Shown piece by piece: positions 1 to 6,741 of a stretch of 21,323 bases of DNA. The stretch comes from Chitinophagaceae bacterium UBA2791 (GTDB lineage: Bacteria; Bacteroidota; Bacteroidia; Chitinophagales; Chitinophagaceae). The notes under the pieces are model-generated. The model did no database searches. It had not been told where the DNA came from and saw only the letters and a list, made by a program, of their open reading frames with translations. The number at the start of each line of letters is the position of its first letter. Position 1 is the stretch's first letter. The stretch is from contig DEHV01000032.1 in NCBI GenBank assembly GCA_002352105.1, positions 1-21,323 on the forward strand, written 5' to 3'. Position numbers and translations under genes: made by a program.

Positions 1-47
1 GGGCTATGGTTTTGTAAACATCAGCTGGTAAAAGCTTTTATTCCTTG

Positions 48-55
48 TAAATTTG
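48..55 (+). promoter_or_regulatory. Bacteroidota -7 box of the GT9 gene
   Basis: The octamer TAAATTTG fits the Bacteroidota -7 consensus TAnnTTTG exactly and lies 33 bases before the GT9 start codon. No clear TTTG -33 element sits 19-20 bases upstream, so this is a one-box call. The upstream gene is outside the window. Confidence 0.5.
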
Positions 56-88
56 CAGCGAAGCCGGTAAATAAGCGCCGGCAAGATC

Positions 89-1300
89 ATGAACGTAGAT
101 ACTATGCGGAAAATTGATAAATGGGCGGGCGTACCCCTCTGTTTTCTTTTCTCCGGACTCTCCAGACTGGCCCATTTTTTTAGTTTTTCCAGGAGATCTG
201 CTCCGGATACCAGCCGCACCCTGTTTATTGAATTGTCGGAGATGGGCAGCGCGGTGATCGTGGATCCCGCCATGCGTAAATTGCAGCGGGAAACCAGTGC
301 CCAGCTTTTTTTCGCGATTTTTAAGGACAACGCAAAAAGCCTGGAGATACTCAATACCATCCCTCCCGATAATATTTTTAAGATGCGCTCGGATAATCTC
401 TTGGCGCTGGCGCTGAGCCTGATCCGGTTTATTGCATGGTGCAGGAAGAAAAAGATCACCTGTGTGATCGACCTGGAACTGTTTTCGAGGTTTACTGCCT
501 TACTCTGTTTTTTTAGCAGGGCTAAATACCGCGTAGGCTTTGCCAGCTTTCACGACGAGGGCCTTTACAGGGGAAGCATTATCAATCATCCTGTTCGTTA
601 TAATCCGCACGTTCATGTAGCGGTGAATTTTATCTCCCTGGTTAACCGCGCGATGGGAAAATTTGATAATCCTTATGCGACGGTTCCGCTGATCGACGGC
701 GATCTTCATCTGGAAAGGGCCGAAGTGTCAGACGCCCGGCTGGAAACCGTGAGGACTAAGATCAAAAACCTTTATCCTGCCTGGGACAGGGAGCGGGTGG
801 CGCTGTTTAATGTGAATGCTTCGGATATGCTTCCGCAGCGCCGCTGGCAGCAGGAGAATTTTGCCGCAGTCGCCCGGGAGCTGCTGGATCAGTTCCCGGA
901 TGTGCTTATCGTGGCTACGGGCTCGCCTTCGGAAAGAGCCTATGTGCAGCGCATGGTGGACATGACCGCTCATCCGCGTTGCGTGAATTCGGCGGGCGAA
1001 TTCGCGTTTGATGAGCTGACCTCCCTGTATAACTTATCTGATTTTATGCTCACCAATGATTCGGGTCCCGCGCATTTTGCTTCCGTGACGCCTTTAAAAG
1101 TGTTTGTGCTCTTCGGTCCTGAAACGCCGGCCTTATATGGGCCGCTGGGAGGCAATGCGGAGTCTTTTTACCTGGGTCTGCCCTGCTCTCCCTGTGTAAG
1201 CGCCGCCAATCATCGCAAGACGACCTGCCTCACGCGACCCTGCATAACCGGCATTCCCCCGAAAATGGTATCGGACAGGTTAAAATCATGGCTTCAGTAG
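89..1300 (+). CDS. Glycosyltransferase family 9 (LPS heptosyltransferase-like)
   Basis: Probable cytoplasmic GT-B glycosyltransferase of the ADP-heptose:LPS heptosyltransferase family (GT9), which adds a sugar to lipopolysaccharide core or another envelope glycan. The 403-residue protein has an N-terminal Rossmann-like start with FIELSEMGSAVI at about 46-57 and the family acceptor/donor-site signature TNDSGPAH at about 322-329, followed by LFGPETPALYGP. The C-terminus carries four cysteines (C366, C369, C380, C385) in a CSPC...C...C arrangement that I recall from Bacteroidota GT9 proteins. The start at 89 was kept; a second ATG five codons later is possible, and neither has a Shine-Dalgarno sequence. 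The gene converges with the GT39 gene, leaving 8 bases between stops. The exact sugar donor cannot be told from sequence. Confidence 0.88.
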   Translation: MNVDTMRKIDKWAGVPLCFLFSGLSRLAHFFSFSRRSAPDTSRTLFIELSEMGSAVIVDPAMRKLQRETSAQLFFAIFKDNAKSLEILNTIPPDNIFKMRSDNLLALALSLIRFIAWCRKKKITCVIDLELFSRFTALLCFFSRAKYRVGFASFHDEGLYRGSIINHPVRYNPHVHVAVNFISLVNRAMGKFDNPYATVPLIDGDLHLERAEVSDARLETVRTKIKNLYPAWDRERVALFNVNASDMLPQRRWQQENFAAVARELLDQFPDVLIVATGSPSERAYVQRMVDMTAHPRCVNSAGEFAFDELTSLYNLSDFMLTNDSGPAHFASVTPLKVFVLFGPETPALYGPLGGNAESFYLGLPCSPCVSAANHRKTTCLTRPCITGIPPKMVSDRLKSWLQ

Positions 1301-1308
1301 GAGTGGTC

Positions 1309-3045
1309 TTATTCGATCTTCAGCAGGTATTTTTTGTCGACCGCGGCTTCGCGCGTTTTCCGGTTGATGAATTTACCGGTTAGCATGGTGACGTGGAAAT
1401 CATCGAAGACCTTCAGCAACTGGTAGGGCTTTCCGATAGAATCTATTTTCTGCAGGCCTGTTTCATCGGTGTAGACATATTTCCCTTCCAGCTCTTCCAC
1501 CCCCAGATCTGCAAAAGGATAAACGGGCGTTACCTGGCGAAGAATGATATCCGCGACGGATTGTACATCCCCGATGATCACCAGGTCTTTCGCCGGAATG
1601 CCGTTTTCCTTTACATAATACCCTACCTGGCTTTCGGATTGATAGGTCAGCAGGACAGGATAAAAATCGCGGTTTACATAATAGTTTACCGAAAGCGTAA
1701 TCAGGGCGGTGGCAAAAACGATCTTTTTAAGGTATTTTCCTTTTCGCGTGAAAAGATAAAAACCAATGCCGCTTCCGGTCAATAGTATGACCAGCGTATC
1801 GATATGCGGCATGCTTCCTGAAAAGAAAAAATGCAGCAGGCCTAGCGCCGCCAGCAGCAGGCCGCACAATACCCCGTGCATGATCGCGAAAGTCCGCAGT
1901 GTCTTTGTTTTTTGTTTGAGCAATACGGCGGTAGTCAGGATGGCGAGCAGGGGGAACAGGGGATTAAGGTAAAAGGATAACTGAAAGCGGGACAGGGAAA
2001 ATATGATGAACAAGGAGATAAACCCGAAGTAGGTATAGTTTTCCGTCGCCGATACGCCGCGGATCAACTCCTTTGTTTTACGAAAAAGCGCAAAAAAAGC
2101 GAGGAAAGCCCAGGGAAGAAAGGCCCAAAGCAGCGTATGTACGAAAAAGAACAGGTCGCCCTTCCCGGTAATGGGACCGGTATTGGTAAACCTTCCCCAT
2201 TGGCTGGTCCATAAAAAAAACTCCACGCCCGAAACATTTTGTTGTCCGAATATTTCCTTTTCCGGATGCAGGTCGAACTGCAGGTAATATCCATACAAAG
2301 AAGGGAATAACCCGATCAGGACCAATGATCCGATGGCCAGCCACTGCCAGTGAAAGATGGTTTTCCATCTTCCGGCAAACAATAAGGAAAGCCCAATGCC
2401 TCCTGCAACAGGGATAATGGTAAACAGGCCCTTTGTCATGATCAGGCAGGAGAGCGCAAGGGAGCCGGCAAGGGCATGAAACCATTTTCCCGGGCCAGTC
2501 GCGGCCGGGAGCCGGGCGGCGATATTCCCTGCAAATGAGGGTCGAACCGCCAGCAGATACAGCGCAAAATGATAGAGGCTCATGATCGTGAGCCCTGTCA
2601 TATAGGGCTCTGCCCGTACATCCTGGTTCGAAATAATGATATGTTCCGCCGTTAGGAGGAGCAGCGCGGCGATATAGCCGTGGCGGGCAGAATAGAATTT
2701 TTTGGCGAACAGGAAAACATACCAGGCGCCGAGCAAGACAAATAATATCCCCGGTAGCTTATACGCAAAGGCGTTTACCCCAAATATTTTATAGGATAAG
2801 GCGGTCATCCAGAAAGGAAAATGAGGTTTATCGAGCCAGTCTTTCCCTTTGTGAAAGATATTGAGCCAGTTGCCGGAGTCGTGCATTTCCATGGAGATCT
2901 CTGCATATACCGCGGCATCGGGCTCCATGATATCGATGGAAAGCCCGGCTGCATATACCAGCAGCGTCCATATAAAAACAATGTTCCAGAGGCGCGGCGC
3001 GCCAAGGATCGAAACCTTCCCAGGGCCTGAAGACAGCATGTTCAT
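1309..3045 (-). CDS. GT39/ArnT-like membrane glycosyltransferase
   Basis: Polytopic inner-membrane glycosyltransferase of the PMT/ArnT type, which uses polyprenyl-phosphate sugar donors to modify lipids or proteins on the periplasmic face. The 578 residues begin with a hydrophobic helix, then the first periplasmic loop with the acidic catalytic motif EPDAAVYAE (41-49), DKPHFPFW (72-79) and DVRAEPYMTG (142-151), all hallmarks of the family. About ten further hydrophobic segments follow, then a soluble C-terminal part from about residue 460. Length is usual for the family. Upstream (higher coordinates) lies the PAP2 phosphatase on the same strand; such phosphatases often act on the polyprenyl-phosphate pool, so a shared role in lipid-linked sugar transfer is plausible. 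The substrate (lipid A or other) is unknown. Confidence 0.87.
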   Translation of the reverse strand: MNMLSSGPGKVSILGAPRLWNIVFIWTLLVYAAGLSIDIMEPDAAVYAEISMEMHDSGNWLNIFHKGKDWLDKPHFPFWMTALSYKIFGVNAFAYKLPGILFVLLGAWYVFLFAKKFYSARHGYIAALLLLTAEHIIISNQDVRAEPYMTGLTIMSLYHFALYLLAVRPSFAGNIAARLPAATGPGKWFHALAGSLALSCLIMTKGLFTIIPVAGGIGLSLLFAGRWKTIFHWQWLAIGSLVLIGLFPSLYGYYLQFDLHPEKEIFGQQNVSGVEFFLWTSQWGRFTNTGPITGKGDLFFFVHTLLWAFLPWAFLAFFALFRKTKELIRGVSATENYTYFGFISLFIIFSLSRFQLSFYLNPLFPLLAILTTAVLLKQKTKTLRTFAIMHGVLCGLLLAALGLLHFFFSGSMPHIDTLVILLTGSGIGFYLFTRKGKYLKKIVFATALITLSVNYYVNRDFYPVLLTYQSESQVGYYVKENGIPAKDLVIIGDVQSVADIILRQVTPVYPFADLGVEELEGKYVYTDETGLQKIDSIGKPYQLLKVFDDFHVTMLTGKFINRKTREAAVDKKYLLKIE

Positions 3046-3130
3046 AAATGCTAAATTAACGACAAGATAGGTTCGGGGATGCAGAATGGGTCGGGTTTAT
3101 GCGTTCATGCATTAAACTGCTGAAGTCGAC

Positions 3131-3166
3131 GCATTCCGGTCCGCCCATAAAGTAGAACTGGAATGC
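3131..3166. repeat. Inverted repeat in the PAP2-GT39 gap
   Basis: The 216-base gap 3046-3261 contains no convincing gene. It holds an inverted repeat with 10-base arms at 3131-3140 and 3157-3166 (GCATTCCGGT / ACTGGAATGC, one G-T wobble) around a 16-base loop. It lies about 95 bases past the PAP2 stop. There is no T-run on either side, so it is not a standard intrinsic terminator. A transcript structure or an operator for the GT39 gene are both possible. The decamer GCATTAAACT also occurs twice here, at about 3109 and 3179. Confidence 0.4.
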
Positions 3167-3261
3167 CTATGTGTCGGGCATTAAACTCATCTCTGCTGCG
3201 AAAGCTGAGGCGCATAACCGCTTGCCGAAAGCCTTTCTGTGAGGTTAGACCGAATGCCGGG

Positions 3262-3879
3262 CTATTCGCTTCCCCACATCTGCACTACGCGATCGTCCTT
3301 TTCCTTTTTTGTGGTCCAGCGGCGAAACAGAAAGCCCATTAAGCAGCCCACGGTTATGCCCAATCCTGCGCCTACGATAATATCAAAGGGATAGTGTTTG
3401 CCGACATATACCTGGGCATAACAGATCAGTATGGCCCATATCCACAGCCAATACCATTTTTTGCCGCTGATATGGGAGACGGCCAGGAACCAGAATGCGG
3501 CCAGCCCAAAATGATTGGATGCATGCGAAGAGGGCAGGCCATACCGGCCGCCGCACCCGATCAGGTTGCGAAGAATGGCCGTTAGTTCGGGATCATAGCA
3601 GGGGCGGGGCCTGGCAAAAAAAGGTTTAAGGATGGAGGCGCTGACAAAGTCGGTGATCGCAAAGCCGACCAGCGAAAGCAGGATAAAGGGCCAGGCAAAT
3701 TGTTTGTGCTTCCTGATGATCCAATAGAGCATAAAAGCATATAAGGGTATCCAGATAGGCGGATTTCGCATGGCCATCATGAGCCAGTCGAGGTAGGGCG
3801 ACGAAGCGCTGGCATGAATGAAGCTAAAAACTTCCCTGTCTGTTTTGTCGAGCCATCCTGGCAAATTCAATAAAAGCAT
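3262..3879 (-). CDS. PAP2 family membrane phosphatase
   Basis: Membrane phosphatidic-acid-phosphatase type 2 enzyme; family members dephosphorylate lipid phosphates or undecaprenyl diphosphate at the periplasmic face. The 205-residue protein has about five hydrophobic helices and the three PAP2 signatures: K85-x6-R92-P93 (KPFFARPRP), PSSH at 116-119 (PSGH type) and a third motif A155-Q156-x5-H162-x3-D166. The last normally begins Ser-Arg; here it is Ala-Gln, while the catalytic His and Asp remain. I believe the AQVYVG form recurs in Bacteroidota homologues, so it need not mean loss of activity. The start lies 12 bases after the stop of the Rieske gene, suggesting co-transcription. The C-terminal tail is basic then acidic and likely cytoplasmic. 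Confidence 0.85.
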   Translation of the reverse strand: MLLLNLPGWLDKTDREVFSFIHASASSPYLDWLMMAMRNPPIWIPLYAFMLYWIIRKHKQFAWPFILLSLVGFAITDFVSASILKPFFARPRPCYDPELTAILRNLIGCGGRYGLPSSHASNHFGLAAFWFLAVSHISGKKWYWLWIWAILICYAQVYVGKHYPFDIIVGAGLGITVGCLMGFLFRRWTTKKEKDDRVVQMWGSE

Positions 3880-3891
3880 GTTGAAAATATT

Positions 3892-4221
3892 CTATAATCC
3901 GATAAAAATACCGTCTTCCCGCTGTTCGACCGGGTATGTTTTCAGGAAAAATCCTTCTCCACTCACGTTATAGCCATTTTTTATATTGAATCCGTATTTA
4001 TGCAGGGGGCAGATAAGTATTCCTTTTGCATCTATCCTGCCATTGGCCAGGATCGCTCCGGCATGCGGGCAGGTATGGGCAAAAGCATAATATTGATCAT
4101 CGCGGCGGGCGATGCATATTTTTTTCCCCGCCAGCTCAAGCGTCATGACGCCGTTCTCGCAGGGAGCCGTTTCCACAAGTTCCCGGTCGATATTATACCA
4201 TGTATGAACGAGTTGCTTCAT
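3892..4221 (-). CDS. Rieske [2Fe-2S] ferredoxin-like protein
   Basis: Small single-domain Rieske protein of 109 residues, a soluble electron carrier or assimilatory-type (NirD-like) Rieske subunit. The cluster ligands are visible as C51-P-H53 and, after 17 residues, C71-P-L-H74, the standard CxH...CxxH pair; GFNIKNG follows as in NirD/BphF-type domains. There is no signal peptide or membrane anchor, so it should be cytoplasmic. No reductase or oxygenase partner is visible nearby. The downstream neighbour on the same strand is the PAP2 phosphatase, which starts 12 bases after this stop. The 121-base gap toward hflX (4222-4342) shows only a weak hairpin, CAGGT/ACCTG at 4309-4325, and no clear promoter box. 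Confidence 0.87.
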   Translation of the reverse strand: MKQLVHTWYNIDRELVETAPCENGVMTLELAGKKICIARRDDQYYAFAHTCPHAGAILANGRIDAKGILICPLHKYGFNIKNGYNVSGEGFFLKTYPVEQREDGIFIGL

Positions 4222-4342
4222 GCTTAGTTGTTAAACCGGGTCAGGGCGGCTGCCGCGGGTCCCGATGATCTTTGCATCGTGGCGATCTTCACATCCAACA
4301 CCCGCGTTCAGGTAAGATAAACCTGGTCATGCTGCTATCGTA

Positions 4343-5530
4343 TTAATAAAAATATTCGGATTTATAGGGATAACGGATCTGGTAGAGCGCCCTGACTTTT
4401 TCGAGTATGGTAGACCGAAGCAGATCAAGGTTCCGCTTTTCTACGGCCGATACGAATACGCAGTTGCCCTGGGTCTCATGCTCCCATCTTTCTTTCAGAT
4501 CGTTGAGTATCTCGGCGCGGATGCCTTCTTCCAGCCAGGGATCGAATGTGCGTTCTTCATAGAGATCCATCTTATTAAAGATCGTAATGGTCGGTTTGTC
4601 AAATGCTTTTAGTTCCTGCAGGGTCTTGTTGACCACGCCGATCTGTTCCTCGTAGTTTGGATGGGAGATATCTACCACATGCAGCAGGATATCCGACTCC
4701 CGAACCTCGTCGAGCGTGCTTTTGAAGCTCTCCACCAGGTGATGCGGCAGCTTGCGGATAAAGCCAACGGTATCGCTTAACAGGAAGGGCGTGTTTTCGA
4801 AAACCACTTTACGCGTGGTAGTGTCCAGGGTGGCAAACAGTTTGTTTTCGGCGAAACTGTTGCTTTTGCTCAGGAGGTTCATGAGCGTGGATTTGCCCAC
4901 ATTGGTATATCCTACCAGGGCTACGCGGATAAACTCGCCGCGGTCTTTACGCTGAATAAAGGCCTGCTTGTCGATTTCCGCCAGGCGTTTCCGGAGCAGC
5001 GATATCTTGTCTTTTACAATACGGCGGTCGGTCTCGATCTCTGTTTCGCCGGGGCCGCGGGTGCCGATACCCCCTCCCAGCCGTTCCAGGTGACTCCACA
5101 TTCCCTTTAATCGGGGGAGCAGATACTGGTACTGCGCCAGCTCTACCTGCGTTTTTGCCTGGGCCGTTTTTGCGCGCCTGGCAAAGATATCCAGGATAAG
5201 ATCCGACCGGTCAATAACTTTTATGCCCAGTATCTTTTCGATATTGGTGATCTGGGATCCGCTGAGCTCATCATCAAAAATGGCCAGCTGGATATCCTTC
5301 CCGTCAATATAGTTTTTTATTTCTTCCAGTTTTCCCTTCCCGATAAAGGTGCGGCTGTCGGGGTGCGTTAGTTTCTGTGCAAATTTCTTCACGGCTTTAG
5401 CGCCGGCAGTTTCGGCAAGAAAAGCAAGCTCCTGCAGGTATTCGACCACCTGCTCCTCCGTTTGCGTTTTATGCGCCAACCCCACCAGAACGGCTCTTTC
5501 TTCCCGGATACTTTTTTTCTTATCTAACAT
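4343..5530 (-). CDS. hflX: GTPase HflX
   Basis: Ribosome-associated GTPase of the Obg-HflX group, known in other bacteria to bind and split stalled 70S ribosomes, especially under heat stress. The 395 residues show the N-terminal HflX domain (about 1-190, with the glycine-rich LGGGIGTRGPGETEIETDRR preceding a helical linker) and the G domain with G1 GYTNVGKST (207-215), the DTTTRK switch region (236-241), G3 DTVGF (253-257) and G4 NKMD (319-322). Length is normal. On the minus strand an AAGATTTG box (5538-5545, one mismatch to TAnnTTTG) lies only 7 bases before the start codon, so the transcript could be leaderless or nearly so. Confidence 0.96.
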   Translation of the reverse strand: MLDKKKSIREERAVLVGLAHKTQTEEQVVEYLQELAFLAETAGAKAVKKFAQKLTHPDSRTFIGKGKLEEIKNYIDGKDIQLAIFDDELSGSQITNIEKILGIKVIDRSDLILDIFARRAKTAQAKTQVELAQYQYLLPRLKGMWSHLERLGGGIGTRGPGETEIETDRRIVKDKISLLRKRLAEIDKQAFIQRKDRGEFIRVALVGYTNVGKSTLMNLLSKSNSFAENKLFATLDTTTRKVVFENTPFLLSDTVGFIRKLPHHLVESFKSTLDEVRESDILLHVVDISHPNYEEQIGVVNKTLQELKAFDKPTITIFNKMDLYEERTFDPWLEEGIRAEILNDLKERWEHETQGNCVFVSAVEKRNLDLLRSTILEKVRALYQIRYPYKSEYFY

Positions 5531-5597
5531 TACGCTTCAAATCTTGACTTAGGCCATAAAGCTCGTGATGAATGTCGCCGCGCCATAAAAACCATCG

Positions 5598-6410
5598 TTA
5601 TAGTCCGCTTATCGTAATACCAGCGGCGAAGGGGCGGATATCGGGCCCTAAACCTTCCTTAACAAAGGGATTGATCTGGTAGCTTCCGAAAAGGGAGAGA
5701 ACGCCAAGGCCGACCCTTCCTGTCAGGCTCAGGCGCGTTCCGTTAAAGAAACGCTTGGCCTTCTCTTTTTGAGTATAGGTGTTTAGGGTTTGACCGGAGC
5801 TGCTTTGCCATGTTTTTCCCTTGGTAACGGCGCCTATCATTGTGCCTACCTTGAACCCTACAGCCCCTTTCCAGCTTTTATTGGGACGCGAGGGGTCAGC
5901 CGTAAAGCGCAGCTCTACCGGGGCCTCCAGGTAGGTGTTCATTAATTTGTATTTCTTGAAATGAGTGGTGTCTGAAACATCATTAAAGCTCAGCCTGTTG
6001 TTATTCTTGCCGGATATATCGATATAGGTTTTATCGAAAAAGATATTGGAAGAAGACACCCCGGCTCCTATGGCTACGCTATACTGGGGGTTGGACTTGA
6101 AAGGAAAATCGAACATAAAGTAGACGTTGAATCCTCTCGACAGCCCCCTGGTACGGATAGTGTCGGGCGCGCCGGATAATCCGATCATGCCAAACTGCAG
6201 CAACAAGTGATCTTTCGACCTGTTGGCCAGGTCCAGATTGCTCCATTTATTTTTTCTGGCGGCTTTTCTTGCTTCTTTGGTATTGTCGGCCACAGGCAGA
6301 TTTTCGACGATTGCCGTATCCGACGCGGGTAAGTTCGCGGTAGTGGAATCCTGTGTAAATCCTAAGATGCTAAAGCCTAATGCCAGTAATAATGCAGATA
6401 TTCGTTTCAT
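5598..6410 (-). CDS. PorT-like outer-membrane beta-barrel protein
   Basis: A secreted 270-residue protein with an N-terminal signal peptide (cleavage probably after GFTQ, about residue 20), a charged linker rich in Lys/Arg (45-55), then alternating beta-strand-like segments ending in ITISGL. YLEAPVELRF (about 161-170) is the type of strand motif found in the PorT / outer-membrane beta-barrel family of Bacteroidota. PorT itself belongs to the type IX secretion and gliding system, but this sequence alone does not show whether this paralogue does. The family is large and mostly uncharacterised. It precedes hflX on the same strand with a 67-base gap and has its own -7 box. No function is assigned. 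Confidence 0.75.
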   Translation of the reverse strand: MKRISALLLALGFSILGFTQDSTTANLPASDTAIVENLPVADNTKEARKAARKNKWSNLDLANRSKDHLLLQFGMIGLSGAPDTIRTRGLSRGFNVYFMFDFPFKSNPQYSVAIGAGVSSSNIFFDKTYIDISGKNNNRLSFNDVSDTTHFKKYKLMNTYLEAPVELRFTADPSRPNKSWKGAVGFKVGTMIGAVTKGKTWQSSSGQTLNTYTQKEKAKRFFNGTRLSLTGRVGLGVLSLFGSYQINPFVKEGLGPDIRPFAAGITISGL

Positions 6411-6426
6411 AAATTTTATTAATAAT

Positions 6427-6434
6427 CAAATCTA
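6427..6434 (-). promoter_or_regulatory. -7 box of the PorT-like gene
   Basis: Read on the minus strand the octamer is TAGATTTG, an exact TAnnTTTG match, 16 bases before the start codon at 6410. No TTTG element is found at the proper distance upstream. Confidence 0.5.
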
Positions 6435-6741
6435 GTTCTTTCCCGGCCTTTAGGGTATTTGGCAGTTGTCAAAACCATTTCCGCCCGCGTTAAAGAAAGG
6501 TTAAGAAAAGACCGCAAGGCCATAGTCCGGTCCCGATACTCCAAACATGATCCCGGCTGGTCCTGGGATTGGCGCAAACTTAGTAAATGAATGACTTCCG
6601 GTAAAAACAATTTGTTCTTCCGCAAAATCAATGCTGGTCATTTTAAATTATTGACCGACCTTTCCGGTTGAACCCTTCTTCCTTTATCTATCCCTAACGG
6701 CAGGGATATATAAAAATAAAGCCAAATATTTTATATCGACT
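6435..6741. other. Divergent intergenic region with two inverted repeats
   Basis: This 307-base stretch separates the divergent PorT-like and esterase genes. I see no credible gene; one short minus-strand open frame here has no family features. Two inverted repeats are present: GGTCA-N11-TGACC at 6636-6656 and TATCCCT-N6-AGGGATA at 6689-6708. The latter lies 33 bases before the esterase start and is a perfect 7-bp stem. Either could be an operator or an mRNA hairpin. No good plus-strand TAnnTTTG box was found. Confidence 0.4.

Noticed and set aside
4309..4325. CAGGT/ACCTG hairpin after hflX as an intrinsic terminator
   Set aside because: The stem is only 5 bp and no T-run follows on the minus strand.
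6419..6631. 70-codon minus-strand frame upstream of the PorT-like gene
   Set aside because: It overlaps the -7 box of the PorT-like gene and has no recognisable features.
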